This document shows, piece by piece, positions 49,693 through 59,100 of a stretch of DNA of 64,000 nt. A program made the position numbers and the translations under genes. The notes beneath the pieces are model-generated. The model ran no database searches, was not told the DNA's origin, and was given only the letters and a program-made list of their open reading frames with translations. The DNA comes from Streptomyces sp. NBC_00306 (lineage in GTDB: Bacteria; Actinomycetota; Actinomycetes; Streptomycetales; Streptomycetaceae), in contig NZ_CP108032.1 in the NCBI RefSeq assembly GCF_036169555.1, positions 2,480,001 to 2,544,000 on the forward strand, read 5' to 3'. Numbering within the stretch: position 1 is the stretch's first letter; every line of letters starts with the position of its first letter.

Positions 49693-49845
49693 TAACGGCG
49701 CGTCGCGCACAAATGTGCGCGCCGTCTGCCGCAGCATAGCCGCTCATACGATCTCCTGCCTCGGATGGTCGGCAACGCCCAATCTTGAGGACTGCGCTGC
49801 CTGCTGCCCGGTTCCAGGAGCTGTCGATCAGCCTCCGGGCACACG

Positions 49846-49869
49846 AAAAAGGACCCCTTATAGGGGTCC
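49846..49869 (-). terminator. Rho-independent terminator after the tRNA-Asn pair
   Basis: GGACCCC (49851-49857), a 5-nt loop and GGGGTCC (49863-49869) form the stem. On the minus strand it is followed by TTTTT (49850-49846), a classical intrinsic terminator, unusual here for having a U-tract. Confidence 0.85.
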
Positions 49870-49883
49870 CGTTCCGGTATCTG

Positions 49884-49956
49884 CTCCCCCGGCTGGACTC
49901 GAACCAGCAACCCTCCGGTTAACAGCCGAATGCTCTGCCAATTGAGCTACAGGGGA
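49884..49956 (-). tRNA. tRNA-Asn (GUU)
   Basis: A 73-nt cloverleaf on the minus strand: acceptor TCCCCTG pairs with CGGGGGA (one T-G pair), discriminator G, D-arm AGCTCAATTGGCAGAGC, anticodon stem-loop TTCGGCTGTTAACCGGA with GUU, and T-arm GCTGGTTCGAGTCCAGC. It is the second of two tandem tRNA-Asn genes, only 5 bp after the first, and is followed by an intrinsic terminator. Confidence 0.94.
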
Positions 49957-49961
49957 TCGCG

Positions 49962-50034
49962 CTCCCCCGACTGGACTCGAACCAGTAACCTGCCGGTTAA
50001 CAGCCGGCTGCTCTGCCAATTGAGCTACAGGGGA
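49962..50034 (-). tRNA. tRNA-Asn (GUU)
   Basis: A 73-nt cloverleaf on the minus strand with the same acceptor, D-arm and GUU anticodon as the neighbouring copy. The anticodon stem (GCCGG/CCGGC) and the T-stem (ACTGG/CCAGT) carry compensatory differences. It is the upstream gene of a two-tRNA transcript. No integrase or attachment-site duplication is seen nearby. Confidence 0.94.
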
Positions 50035-50207
50035 TTGCTGCATGTGCACCGAACGTACCCAACCCGGGCGTCCCGGAGGGCGTGCGCTCGCTGCGACACA
50101 TACATTAGCGCAAGCAGGGGGGTGCTCCGCCAATCGGTATGCCCCCGGGTGATCAGGGGCGATCACGGGTAGGCGCCCAGCACCGACGTAAGGGAAGGGT
50201 GGCAGAC

Positions 50208-50507
50208 ATGCGGTACAAGGTCACGTTCGTCGTCGGACTGGCTGTCGGCTATGTGATCGGCACACGGGCCGGCCGTGAGCGCTACGAGCAGCTGAAGAAG
50301 TCCATGCGTCAGCTGTCGCAGAACCCCGCCGTGCGCAACGCCGCGGAGTCCGCGGCGCACAACGGCCGCGAGGTGGCCGGCAAGGCCTTCCACGCGGTGA
50401 GCGACAAGGTCGGGGACCGGATGCCTGACTCGGTCTCCGAGCGGGTCAGGTCCCTGCGGGAGCGCAGCTCCGGCAGGGAGGACGAATGGGGAACGACCAA
50501 CACGTGA
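50208..50507 (+). CDS. Small YtxH-like membrane-anchored protein
   Basis: Predicted 99-residue protein. One N-terminal transmembrane helix (KVTFVVGLAVGYVIGTRAGR) with the G-Y-V-x-G-x-R-A-G-R-E-R motif typical of YtxH-like proteins is followed by an amphipathic alpha-helical tail (YEQLKKSMRQLSQNPAVRNA) and a charged C-terminus. Such proteins are stress- or envelope-associated in Gram-positive bacteria, with no defined activity. AAGGGAAGGGTGG precedes the ATG. It lies 36 bp before the sugar kinase gene; the tRNA genes upstream are on the other strand. Confidence 0.82.
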   Translation: MRYKVTFVVGLAVGYVIGTRAGRERYEQLKKSMRQLSQNPAVRNAAESAAHNGREVAGKAFHAVSDKVGDRMPDSVSERVRSLRERSSGREDEWGTTNT

Positions 50508-50543
50508 CGCCGCCGCTCCACATGTGCGGCAGAATCTTTCCCC

Positions 50544-51989
50544 ATGGGGATAGTCGCCGGTCTGGACAGTTCGTCTGCATTCACCCGCATCGTCGTCTGT
50601 GACGCGGACACGGGTGCCGTGTTGCGGCAGGGCTATGCCCCGCACCCGGTGGAGCCCAAAGCCACCGAAGCCGATCCGCAGGCGTGGCTGCTCTCGCTCG
50701 GCGAGGCGGCGGCCGGTGGCCTGCTCGAAGGTGTGCAGGCCATCGGCGTCTCCGCCCAGCAGCACGGCATGGTCCCGCTGGACCGTCAGGGCGGACTCGT
50801 CCGGCCCGCGCTCCTCGGCAACGACAAGCGCGCGCAGGTCGCCGCGGCCGATCTGATCGACGCACTCGGCGGGCGGCAGCCCTGGGCCGAGGCGGTCGGC
50901 TCCGTGCCGCAGGCCGCTCACCCGGTGGCGAAGCTGCGCTGGATGGCACGCTCCGAACCCGAAGCGGCTCAGCGAGTGGCCGCGGTGCTCCAGCCGCACG
51001 ACTGGCTGGTGTGGCAGCTGCTCGGCCGGCCGGTCCGCCGGACCACCGACCGCGGTGGCGCCTCCGGCACCGGATACTGGTCGGCGGGCACCGGTTCCTA
51101 CCGCCCCGACCTGGTGGAACTCGCTCTCGGCCATCAGTGCGCGCTCCCCGAGGTGCTCGGCCCGGCCGAAGCCGCGGGCACCACTCCCGAGGGCCTGCTG
51201 ATCTCCGCCGGCACCGGCGAGACGATGGCCGCCGCCTTCGGTCTCGGCGTCGGCGTCGGCGACGCGGTGGTCTCGCTCGGGGCCTCCGGTTCCGTGATGG
51301 CCGTGCACCACGAGGCACTGGCCGACCCCAGCGGAATGATCACGTCGTACGCGGACGCGACCGGCATGCATCTGCCGGTGGTGCACACCTCCAACGCCGT
51401 ACGGGCGCTGCGCGGCACCGCCGAGCTGCTGGGGCTCGACGGCCTCGAGGAACTCTCCGCGCTGGCCATGAAGTCCACGCCCGGCTCCTCCGGGCTGGTC
51501 CTGCTGCCGTATCTGGAGGGCGAGCGGACCCCCCAACTGCCGCACACCGCGGGCACCCTGACCGGTCTGCGCCGGGAGTCGATGCGGCCCGAGCATCTGG
51601 CGCGGGCTTCCTTCGAGGGCATGCTCTGCTCGCTCGCCGACGCGATGGACGTCCTGCGCGCCCGCGGCGTCGAGGTGCGGCGGGTCTTTCTGCTGGGTGC
51701 GAGTGCCGGGCTGCCGGCCGTGCAGTCCGCGGCCCCCGGGATCTTCGGCGCTCAGGTGGTCGTGCCCCAGCCCGCCGACTACGCGGCGCTCGGCGCGGCA
51801 CGGCAGGCGGCCTGGGCGCTCGGGGCCTCGCAGGGGATGCTGTCCCCCGCGTCCCCGCCGATCTGGCAGGACGCCGCGGCGCAGCTCTTCGAGCCGGGCG
51901 ACGAACTGGCGGTGGGTCAGGCGGTGCGCCAGCAGTACAGCGCGACGCGGGAGCAGTTGCACCCCGGAGCCTTCGGCCCGACATCTTGA
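50544..51989 (+). CDS. xylB: FGGY-family sugar kinase (xylulokinase-like)
   Basis: Predicted 481-residue sugar kinase of the actin-like ATPase fold. The N-terminal phosphate motif is VAGLDSSSAFTRIVVCDADT; SAQQHGMVPLDRQG is the xylulokinase substrate-site motif (with Q-H-G); ALLGNDKRAQ replaces the usual LWND, and VLLPYLEGERTPQLPHTAG is the FGGY signature region. GASAGLPAVQS fits the adenosine motif, though with S instead of the usual GG. Phosphorylation of D-xylulose with ATP is the likely reaction, but no xylose isomerase or transporter is adjacent, so the sugar is not certain. Confidence 0.82.
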   Translation: MGIVAGLDSSSAFTRIVVCDADTGAVLRQGYAPHPVEPKATEADPQAWLLSLGEAAAGGLLEGVQAIGVSAQQHGMVPLDRQGGLVRPALLGNDKRAQVAAADLIDALGGRQPWAEAVGSVPQAAHPVAKLRWMARSEPEAAQRVAAVLQPHDWLVWQLLGRPVRRTTDRGGASGTGYWSAGTGSYRPDLVELALGHQCALPEVLGPAEAAGTTPEGLLISAGTGETMAAAFGLGVGVGDAVVSLGASGSVMAVHHEALADPSGMITSYADATGMHLPVVHTSNAVRALRGTAELLGLDGLEELSALAMKSTPGSSGLVLLPYLEGERTPQLPHTAGTLTGLRRESMRPEHLARASFEGMLCSLADAMDVLRARGVEVRRVFLLGASAGLPAVQSAAPGIFGAQVVVPQPADYAALGAARQAAWALGASQGMLSPASPPIWQDAAAQLFEPGDELAVGQAVRQQYSATREQLHPGAFGPTS

Positions 51990-52080
51990 CCCTGCTTTGA
52001 ATCAAACCCGTGGGGTTCGGGGGGCGGAGTGCCGCAAGATGGGGTGACCCCCCGATCTTGCCGAGCCCGAGAGACAGCGC

Positions 52081-53814
52081 GTGCTGATACGACTGCTGCG
52101 GACCCATCTGAGTCCGTACACACGACCCATCGCCCTGCTGGTGGCGCTGCAGTTGCTGCAGACCAGCGCCACTCTGTATCTGCCCACCCTGAACGCCGAC
52201 ATCATCGACAACGGTGTCGTGAAGGGTGACACGGGCTACATTCTGCGGCTCGGCGCGCTCATGATCGGCATCAGCCTCGTGCAGGTCGTCTGCAACATCG
52301 GTGCCGTCTACTACGGGGCTCGGACCGCTTCCGCCCTCGGACGGGACGTGCGGGCGGCCGTCTTCGACCGGGTGCAGAGCTTCTCGGCCCGCGAGGTCGG
52401 GCGCTTCGGGGCACCGTCGCTGATCACCCGGACGACCAACGACGTCCAGCAGGTGCAGATGCTGGTCCTGATGGCGTTCACCCTGATGGTGTCGGCTCCC
52501 ATCATGTGCGTCGGCGGCATCGTGCTGGCTCTCGGCCAGGACGTGACCCTGTCCACGGTGCTGCTGGCGGTGGTGCCGGTGCTCGGCATCGCCGTGTCCC
52601 TGATCGTCAAGAAGATGCGGCCCCTGTTCCGGACCATGCAGGAGCGGCTGGACACCGTGAACCGGGTGCTGCGGGAGCAGATCACCGGCAACCGCGTGAT
52701 CCGCGCCTTCGTCCGGGACGGCTACGAGAAGGACCGCTTCCGCGGGGCGAACACGGAGCTGACCGATGTGTCCCTGGCCACCGGCCGGCTGATGGCCTTG
52801 ATGTTCCCGACCGTGCTGACGGTCGTGAACGTCTCGTCCGTCGCCGTGGTCTGGTTCGGTGCGCACCGCGTCGACAGCGGTGCCATCCAGATCGGCGCGC
52901 TGACCGCGTTCCTCGCCTATCTCATGCAGATCGTGATGGCCGTGATGATGGCCACCTTCATGTTCATGATGGTGCCGCGCGCCGAGGTCTGTGCCGAGCG
53001 GATCGACGAGGTCCTGGCGACGGAGTCGAGCGTGGTGCCGCCCGCCGCGCCGGTGCGGAAGCTGCACCGGCGGGGGTATCTGGAGGTACGCGGCGCCGAG
53101 TTCCGCTACCCCGGGGCCGAGGAGCCGGTGCTGCGTGATGTCTCGCTGTCGGCGCGGCCGGGCGAGACGACCGCGATCATCGGCTCTACCGGCAGCGGGA
53201 AGTCGACGCTGCTGGGTCTGGTGCCGCGGCTGTTCGACGCGACCGGCGGCGAGGTGCTCGTCGACGGGGTGGACGTCCGCGAACTCGAACCGGCGCTGAT
53301 GGCCCGGACCGTGGGGCTCGTGCCGCAGAAGCCGTTCCTGTTCTCCGGCACGGTGGCGACGAACCTGCGGTACGGGAGGCCCGACGCGAGCGACGAGGAT
53401 CTGTGGCAGGCGCTGGAGGTGGCGCAGGCCGCCGGCTTCGTACGCGAACTGGAGGGCGGGCTCGACGCGCCGATCGCGCAGGGCGGCACGAACGTCTCCG
53501 GCGGTCAGCGCCAGCGGCTCGCGATCGCCCGGACGCTGGTGCAGCGTCCGGAGATCTATCTGTTCGACGACTCGTTCTCGGCGCTGGACTACGCGACCGA
53601 CGCGGCGCTGCGGTCCGCACTGACACTCGAGACCTCGGAGGCGACGGTCGTCATCGTCGCCCAGCGGGTGTCCACCATCCGTGACGCGGACCGGATCGTG
53701 GTCCTGGACGAGGGGCAGGTCGTGGGGGCGGGAACCCACCGCGAGCTGATGGCGGGGAACGAGACCTACCGGGAGATCGTGCTCTCGCAGCTGACGGAGG
53801 CTGAAGCCGCATGA
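52081..53814 (+). CDS. ABC exporter half-transporter with degenerate ATP site (subunit 1)
   Basis: Predicted 577-residue type IV ABC exporter subunit: six transmembrane helices (residues 15-315) and an ATPase domain (340-577). Walker A GSTGSGKSTL is at about 368-377, signature NVSGGQRQRL near 470, and Walker B is IYLFDDSFSALD with Asp497 where the catalytic Glu normally stands; the switch His is Gln in IVAQRVSTI. These changes are the mark of the degenerate member of a heterodimeric exporter. GTG 52081 is the start. The ATGA overlap with the next gene couples the two subunits. Exported substrate unknown; lipids or drugs are typical. Confidence 0.9.
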   Translation: MLIRLLRTHLSPYTRPIALLVALQLLQTSATLYLPTLNADIIDNGVVKGDTGYILRLGALMIGISLVQVVCNIGAVYYGARTASALGRDVRAAVFDRVQSFSAREVGRFGAPSLITRTTNDVQQVQMLVLMAFTLMVSAPIMCVGGIVLALGQDVTLSTVLLAVVPVLGIAVSLIVKKMRPLFRTMQERLDTVNRVLREQITGNRVIRAFVRDGYEKDRFRGANTELTDVSLATGRLMALMFPTVLTVVNVSSVAVVWFGAHRVDSGAIQIGALTAFLAYLMQIVMAVMMATFMFMMVPRAEVCAERIDEVLATESSVVPPAAPVRKLHRRGYLEVRGAEFRYPGAEEPVLRDVSLSARPGETTAIIGSTGSGKSTLLGLVPRLFDATGGEVLVDGVDVRELEPALMARTVGLVPQKPFLFSGTVATNLRYGRPDASDEDLWQALEVAQAAGFVRELEGGLDAPIAQGGTNVSGGQRQRLAIARTLVQRPEIYLFDDSFSALDYATDAALRSALTLETSEATVVIVAQRVSTIRDADRIVVLDEGQVVGAGTHRELMAGNETYREIVLSQLTEAEAA

Positions 53815-55742
53815 GCGGGCCGGGTGGACGCATGATGATGGGCCCGGTCGAGCGGTCCATGAACTTCAAGGGCTCGGGCAAGCGGCTGCTGAAGCGGCTC
53901 GCGCCCGACCGGAGACTGCTGTGGGTGATGCTCGCGGCGGGTGTGCTGAGCGTCGCGTTCTCGGTGGTCGGGCCGCTGGTGCTGGGCCGGGCGACCGACC
54001 TCGTCTTCGCGGGTGTCGTCGGCCGGGGCATGCCGGAGGGGACCACCAAGTCCCAGGCGATCGACGGTCTGCGGGACAAGGACCAGGGCGGACTCGCGGA
54101 CATGCTGTCCGGGGTGGACTTCACGCCCGGCGAGGGCATCGACTTCACCGCCGTCGGTCATGTGCTGCTGGTGGCGCTCGCGCTGTACGTGATCTCCGGG
54201 CTGCTGGCGCTGGTCTCCACCCGGCTGTCGATCCGGGTGATCAACCGGGCCGTGTACCGGATGCGTGAGGACGTCCAGGCGAAGCTGTCCCGGCTGCCGC
54301 TGTCGTACTTCGACCGGGCCAAGCGCGGCGAGGTGCTGAGCCGGGCCACCAACGACATCGACAACATCTCGCAGACCCTCCAGCAGTCGATGGGCCAGCT
54401 CATCAACTCGCTGCTGACCATCGTCGGTGTACTGGCGATGATGTTCTGGATCTCGCCGCTGCTGGCGCTGGTCGCCCTCGTCACGGTGCCCGTGTCGGTG
54501 TTCGTGGCGACGAAGGTGGGCAAGCGGTCGCAGCCGCACTTCGTGCAGCAGTGGAAGTCCACCGGCACGCTCAACGCCCACATCGAGGAGATGTACACCG
54601 GCCACGCACTGGTGAAGGTCTTCGGACGGCAGGAGGAGTCGGCCAGGGACTTCGCCGAGCAGAACGACGCCCTGTACGAGGCCGGCTTCAAGGCGCAGTT
54701 CAACAGCGGTGTGATGCAGCCGCTGATGTTCTTCGTCTCGAACCTCAACTATGTGCTGGTGGCGGTCGTCGGCGGACTGCGGGTCGCGTCCGGCGCCCTG
54801 TCGATCGGTGATGTGCAGGCCTTCATCCAGTACTCCCGGCAGTTCTCGATGCCGCTGACCCAGGTCGCCTCCATGGCGAACCTGATCCAGTCGGGTGTCG
54901 CGTCCGCCGAGCGGATCTTCGAACTGCTGGACGCCGAGGAGCAGGAGGCCGACGCACCGGCCGCCGGGCGCCCCGAGCGGCGCCTCGGCCGGGTCGCCCT
55001 GGAGAAGGTCGCCTTCCGCTACGACCCGGACAAGCCGCTCATCGAGGATCTGTCGCTGACGGTGGAACCGGGCCACACGGTCGCGATCGTGGGCCCGACC
55101 GGCGCCGGCAAGACCACGCTGGTCAATCTGCTGATGCGGTTCTACGAGGTGACCGCGGGGCGGATCAGCCTCGACGGCGTCGACATAGCGGACATGTCGC
55201 GGGAGGAACTGCGGTCCGGTATCGGCATGGTGCTCCAGGACACCTGGCTGTTCGGCGGCACCATCGCGGACAACATCGCCTACGGCGCCGCCCGGGACGT
55301 GACGCGGGCGGAGATCGAGGAGGCCGCGCGCGCCGCGCACGCCGACCGCTTCATCCGTACGCTGCCCGAGGGCTACGACACGGTGCTCGGCGACGACGGA
55401 GCCGAGGGCGCGGGAGTGAGCGCGGGCGAGAAGCAGCTGATCACCATCGCGCGGGCGTTCCTGTCCGACCCGGTGATCCTGGTGCTCGACGAGGCGACGA
55501 GTTCGGTCGACACCCGTACGGAGGTCCTGATCCAGAAGGCGATGGCACGTCTCGCCCACGGCCGTACGAGCTTTGTGATCGCCCACCGGCTCTCCACCAT
55601 CCGGGACGCGGACGTGATCCTGGTGATGGAGAACGGGTCGATCGTCGAACAGGGCACGCACGACGGCCTGTTGGCAGCGGAGGGCGCCTATGCGCGGCTG
55701 TATTCGGCGCAGTTCGCGCAGGCGGTCGTCGAGGTGGAGTGA
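53811..55742 (+). CDS. ABC exporter half-transporter with canonical ATP site (subunit 2)
   Basis: Predicted 643-residue partner of the preceding protein. A Gly/Met-rich N-terminus and a 40-residue extracellular loop between the first two helices (TTKSQAIDGLRDKDQGGLAD) precede the membrane domain; the ATPase domain begins near 390. Walker A GPTGAGKTTL lies near 427, Walker B ILVLDEATSSVD keeps the catalytic Glu, and the switch His is present in VIAHRLSTI. The signature is VSAGEKQ in place of LSGGQ, matching its role opposite the degenerate site. It overlaps the first gene by 4 bp. The pair forms one asymmetric exporter. Confidence 0.92.
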   Translation: MSGPGGRMMMGPVERSMNFKGSGKRLLKRLAPDRRLLWVMLAAGVLSVAFSVVGPLVLGRATDLVFAGVVGRGMPEGTTKSQAIDGLRDKDQGGLADMLSGVDFTPGEGIDFTAVGHVLLVALALYVISGLLALVSTRLSIRVINRAVYRMREDVQAKLSRLPLSYFDRAKRGEVLSRATNDIDNISQTLQQSMGQLINSLLTIVGVLAMMFWISPLLALVALVTVPVSVFVATKVGKRSQPHFVQQWKSTGTLNAHIEEMYTGHALVKVFGRQEESARDFAEQNDALYEAGFKAQFNSGVMQPLMFFVSNLNYVLVAVVGGLRVASGALSIGDVQAFIQYSRQFSMPLTQVASMANLIQSGVASAERIFELLDAEEQEADAPAAGRPERRLGRVALEKVAFRYDPDKPLIEDLSLTVEPGHTVAIVGPTGAGKTTLVNLLMRFYEVTAGRISLDGVDIADMSREELRSGIGMVLQDTWLFGGTIADNIAYGAARDVTRAEIEEAARAAHADRFIRTLPEGYDTVLGDDGAEGAGVSAGEKQLITIARAFLSDPVILVLDEATSSVDTRTEVLIQKAMARLAHGRTSFVIAHRLSTIRDADVILVMENGSIVEQGTHDGLLAAEGAYARLYSAQFAQAVVEVE

Positions 55743-55779
55743 GGGCGGGAGCCCCGCGGCTGCCCGGAGGTCCGGGGTG

Positions 55780-57036
55780 TCAGTCCAGGTAGCCGCGGAG
55801 CTGGTCGGCGAAGGCGTGGTCGCGCAGTTTGTTGAGGGTCTTGGACTCGATCTGGCGGATGCGCTCCCGGGTCACGCCGAAGATCCGGCCGATCTCCTCC
55901 AGGGTGCGCGGCCGGCCGTCGACCAGCCCGTACCTCAGCTGCACGACCTTGCGTTCGCGCTCGCCGAGGGTGGAAAGCACCGCTTCGAGGTGTTCGCGCA
56001 GCAGCAGGAACGCGGCGGACTCCACGGGTGACGCGGCGTCGCCGTCCTCGATGAGGTCGCCGAGGGCGACGTCGTCCTCCTCCCCCACCGGCGCGTGCAA
56101 CGAGACCGGTTCCTGGGCGAGCCGCAGCACCTCGCCGACTCGCTCGGGCGCCAGGTCGAGCTGGGCGGCGACCTCTTCGGCGGTGGGTTCGTAGCCGCGC
56201 TCCTGGAGCATCCGGCGCTGGACCCGTACGACACGGTTGATCAGTTCGACGACATGCACCGGGACGCGGATGGTGCGGGCCTGGTCGGCCAGCGCGCGGG
56301 ACATGGCCTGCCGGATCCACCAGGTCGCGTACGTCGAGAACTTGTAGCCGCGGGCGTAGTCGAACTTCTCGACGGCCCTGATCAGGCCGAGGTTTCCCTC
56401 CTGGACCAGGTCGAGCATGGTCAGCCCGCGGCCGACGTAGCGCTTGGCGACCGAGACGACGAGCCGCAGATTCGCCTCGATCAGTCGGCGCTTGGCCATC
56501 CGGCCCATCACGACCAGTTTGTCGAGGTCGACGGCGAGCTGGGAGTCGTCGATGTCGGGGGTGCCCGCGAGCCGCTCCTCGGCGAACAGGCCCGCTTCGA
56601 CCCGCCGCGCGAGCTCCACCTCCTCGACCGCCGTGAGCAGCGGGATCCTGCCGATCTCGCGCAGATACTGGCGGAACAGGTCGGAGGACGGCCCGCCGGA
56701 GTCTGCTCGGGCGGCGCGGACGGGTTCGGGCGGGTCGGGTACTTCCACTGCGTCCTCGACGACGGTCTCCGCGACCGTTTCGGGAACGGCCTCGGGATGG
56801 TGTGCGGGCAGGCTCTGGGCGGGGACCTGCGCGGAGACGTCGGCGGCAGCCTCGGTCTCGGTCAGGGTCTGGGTCTGCACGGGGGCGACCTCCAGGGTGA
56901 TCGCTGCCGGATCGGGGGCGTACGGCAGCGGGACGGGGGCGGCCGGGCCGCATTCCGTCCCGTACACGATGAGCGGATCCGCGGGGTCGAGAGGCCCACT
57001 CGGTGTGGACCGGCCGCGCTCCGAGGACTCAGGCAC
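55780..57036 (-). CDS. hrdA: HrdA-like group 2 sigma-70 factor
   Basis: Predicted 418-residue RNA polymerase sigma factor. An acidic, Pro/Val-rich N-terminal 115 residues precede region 1.2 ([20 protein letters not shown]), region 2 ([20 protein letters not shown], then [20 protein letters not shown] with [18 protein letters not shown]), region 3 and region 4 ([29 protein letters not shown]), almost identical to principal-type Hrd sigma factors. Its place directly after dnaG corresponds to hrdA of S. coelicolor as I recall, not the essential hrdB. GTG 57036 or GTG 57060 may be the start. It likely recognises promoters like those of HrdB but is non-essential. Confidence 0.85.
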   Translation of the reverse strand: MPESSERGRSTPSGPLDPADPLIVYGTECGPAAPVPLPYAPDPAAITLEVAPVQTQTLTETEAAADVSAQVPAQSLPAHHPEAVPETVAETVVEDAVEVPDPPEPVRAARADSGGPSSDLFRQYLREIGRIPLLTAVEEVELARRVEAGLFAEERLAGTPDIDDSQLAVDLDKLVVMGRMAKRRLIEANLRLVVSVAKRYVGRGLTMLDLVQEGNLGLIRAVEKFDYARGYKFSTYATWWIRQAMSRALADQARTIRVPVHVVELINRVVRVQRRMLQERGYEPTAEEVAAQLDLAPERVGEVLRLAQEPVSLHAPVGEEDDVALGDLIEDGDAASPVESAAFLLLREHLEAVLSTLGERERKVVQLRYGLVDGRPRTLEEIGRIFGVTRERIRQIESKTLNKLRDHAFADQLRGYLD

Positions 57037-57133
57037 CGCACCCAGTGTGGGGTACGACACACAGCTGCCACGAGGGGCGTGCGACGACTTTTTGAGTCCC
57101 GTGCGTGACCGGACGGTTACGGGGACGGGTGCC

Positions 57134-57156
57134 GGGGGCTGTGGGCGACAGCCCTC
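57134..57156 (-). terminator. Weak hairpin between dnaG and the sigma gene
   Basis: ACAGCCC (57148-57154) pairs with GGGCTGT (57136-57142) around a 5-nt loop, overlapping the dnaG stop codon; two outer pairs include one G-T. It may attenuate transcription from dnaG into the sigma gene. Confidence 0.4.
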
Positions 57157-59056
57157 AGAGGGCGTCGGCGCCGCGGTTGCGCAGGGAGCGGGCGTACTGC
57201 TGGAGGACCCACAGTTCGTTCGCCACGGCGGTGTGCTGCTCGGGGTCGGCGTGCTGGCCCAGGCGCGCGAGCGTGCCCTGCACCTCGCTGATGCGGCGGT
57301 CCACGGCGCGCAGCCGGACCGAGACGAGCTGGACCCCCGCATACGTCTCGTCGACGATCTTCGAGTGCACGGCCTCGACGGCCAGTTCGGTGACCAGCGC
57401 CCGCACCGTGTCGTTGGCGGCTGCGTCGCGGACGCGGGCGATATAGCCGGAGCCGTCCTGCGTGCCCTGTTCCGCGCCGCCCGCCTCGGCGATGGTCTGG
57501 CGGACCGCCGCGTACGGAGGAGCGGTGAACTCGTCCACTCCGTACGCGTCGAACGCCGGGGACACCAGGCCCGGGTGCTGGAGCGCCAGCTTGAGCAGTT
57601 CGCGCTCGGTGCGGTGGGCCGGGCTGCGGAGGTTGAGCGCGGGGCCGGACGGGACCGCGGGGGCCTGGGGCTCCTGCTGCCGGGCGGAGGGGCGCGTCGG
57701 GGCGGGGCCCCGGCCGCCGCGGTCCCGGGCCCAACGGGCCAGCTGGGCCACGCGCTTGACGACGAACTGGGTGTCGAGGATGCCGACGATGCCGGCGAGC
57801 TGCACGGCCGACTCGTGCTGGATCGCGACGTTCTTGATGCCCGCGACGATGGGCGCGGCCTCGTCGAGCGCGGCGGCGCGGCCGGCCGGGGTCTCCAGGT
57901 TGTGGCGCAGCACGACCTGGCGGATCGCGAACTCGAAGAGCGGGGTGCGGGTCTCGACCAGCTTCTGCACCGCGTCGTCGCCCTGCGCGAGCCGCAGCTC
58001 GCAGGGGTCCATCCCACCCGGGGTGATCGCGATCGACGTCTCGGCGGCGAACTTCTGGTCGTCCTCGAAGGCACGCAGCGCGGCCTTCTGACCGGCCGCG
58101 TCCCCGTCGAAGGTGAAGATCACCTCGGCGGTGGCGTTGTCCATCAGCAGCCGGCGCAGGATCTTGATGTGGTCGCCGCCGAACGCCGTGCCACAGGTCG
58201 CGATCGCGGTGGTCACACCCGCGAGATGGCAGGCCATCACGTCGGTGTAGCCCTCGACGACGACCGCGCGGCTGGCCTTGGCGATCTCCTTCTTGGCCAG
58301 ATCGATGCCGTACAGCACCTGGGACTTCTTGTAGATCCCCGTCTCGGGGGTGTTGAGGTACTTAGGGCCGTTGTCGCTCTCGTACAGCTTGCGGGCGCCG
58401 AAGCCGACGACGTCGCCGGAGATCTCGCGGATGGGCCACATCAGCCGGCCGCGGAAGCGGTCGATGGGGCCGCGGCGGCCGTCCTGGGAGAGACCGGAGA
58501 GGATCAGCTCCTTGTCGCTGAAGCCCTTGCCGCGCAGAAAGCGGGTGAGGTGGTCCCAGCCCTGCGGGCTGTAACCGACGCCGAAGTGCTGGGCGGCGCC
58601 CTGGTCGAAGCCGCGTTCGGCGAGGAAGGCGCGGCCGGTCTCCGCCTCGGCGCTGTTCTCCAGCTGCTCGATGTAGAACTGCGCCGCGATCTTGTGCGCC
58701 TCCACCAGCCGGATCCGCTCGCCCCGCTGGTGGCTCGGGTTGTACCCGCCCTCCTCGTAGCGCAGGGTGATGCCCGCCGTCGCGGCGAGCCGCTCGACCG
58801 TCTCCGAGAAGGTGAGATGGTCGATCTTCATCACGAAGGCGATGGTGTCGCCGCCCTCCTGGCAGCCGAAGCAGTGGAACAGGCCCTTGCTCGGGCTGAC
58901 CTGGAAGGAGGGGGACTTCTCGTCGTGGAAGGGGCAGAGGCCCTTGAGATTGCCGCCGCCGGCATTGCGCAGCTGGAGGTACTCGGACACGACGGCGTCG
59001 ATCGGGACGGCGTCCCGCACCGCCTTCACGTCGTCATCGTTGATCCTGCCTGCCAC
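57155..59056 (-). CDS. dnaG: DNA primase
   Basis: Predicted 633-residue primase that makes RNA primers at the replication fork. The N-terminal CHC2 zinc finger is intact (Cys41, His44, Cys62, Cys65 in [12 protein letters not shown] and HCFGC). The core has the EGYTDVMA and [11 protein letters not shown]oprim acidic motifs, and [17 protein letters not shown] with the basic ssDNA-binding surface. The last 180 residues are the helicase-interacting domain. The start is GTG 59056; a minus-strand TAGACT box (59068-59063) lies 6 bp before it, so initiation may be leaderless. The HrdA-like sigma gene follows on the same strand, echoing the dnaG-rpoD order of other bacteria. Confidence 0.95.
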   Translation of the reverse strand: MAGRINDDDVKAVRDAVPIDAVVSEYLQLRNAGGGNLKGLCPFHDEKSPSFQVSPSKGLFHCFGCQEGGDTIAFVMKIDHLTFSETVERLAATAGITLRYEEGGYNPSHQRGERIRLVEAHKIAAQFYIEQLENSAEAETGRAFLAERGFDQGAAQHFGVGYSPQGWDHLTRFLRGKGFSDKELILSGLSQDGRRGPIDRFRGRLMWPIREISGDVVGFGARKLYESDNGPKYLNTPETGIYKKSQVLYGIDLAKKEIAKASRAVVVEGYTDVMACHLAGVTTAIATCGTAFGGDHIKILRRLLMDNATAEVIFTFDGDAAGQKAALRAFEDDQKFAAETSIAITPGGMDPCELRLAQGDDAVQKLVETRTPLFEFAIRQVVLRHNLETPAGRAAALDEAAPIVAGIKNVAIQHESAVQLAGIVGILDTQFVVKRVAQLARWARDRGGRGPAPTRPSARQQEPQAPAVPSGPALNLRSPAHRTERELLKLALQHPGLVSPAFDAYGVDEFTAPPYAAVRQTIAEAGGAEQGTQDGSGYIARVRDAAANDTVRALVTELAVEAVHSKIVDETYAGVQLVSVRLRAVDRRISEVQGTLARLGQHADPEQHTAVANELWVLQQYARSLRNRGADAL

Positions 59057-59100
59057 GCGTGAAGTCTACGGTGGCGCGGTGACACTCCTGCCTGCTCCCG

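Noticed and set aside
49619..50034. tRNA cluster as the attachment site of an integrated element
   Set aside because: No integrase, no duplicated tRNA 3' end at a distance and no foreign-looking genes were seen; flanking genes look chromosomal.
51340..53739. An 800-codon minus-strand frame across xylB and the first ABC gene
   Set aside because: It spans two genes with clear motifs on the other strand and is rich in His/Gln/Asp typical of shadow frames.
55780..58074. Continuous minus-strand frame that would fuse a dnaG-shadow segment to the sigma factor
   Set aside because: The upstream part is the wrong frame of dnaG, while the real dnaG frame ends at 57155. The sigma gene has its own GTG starts.
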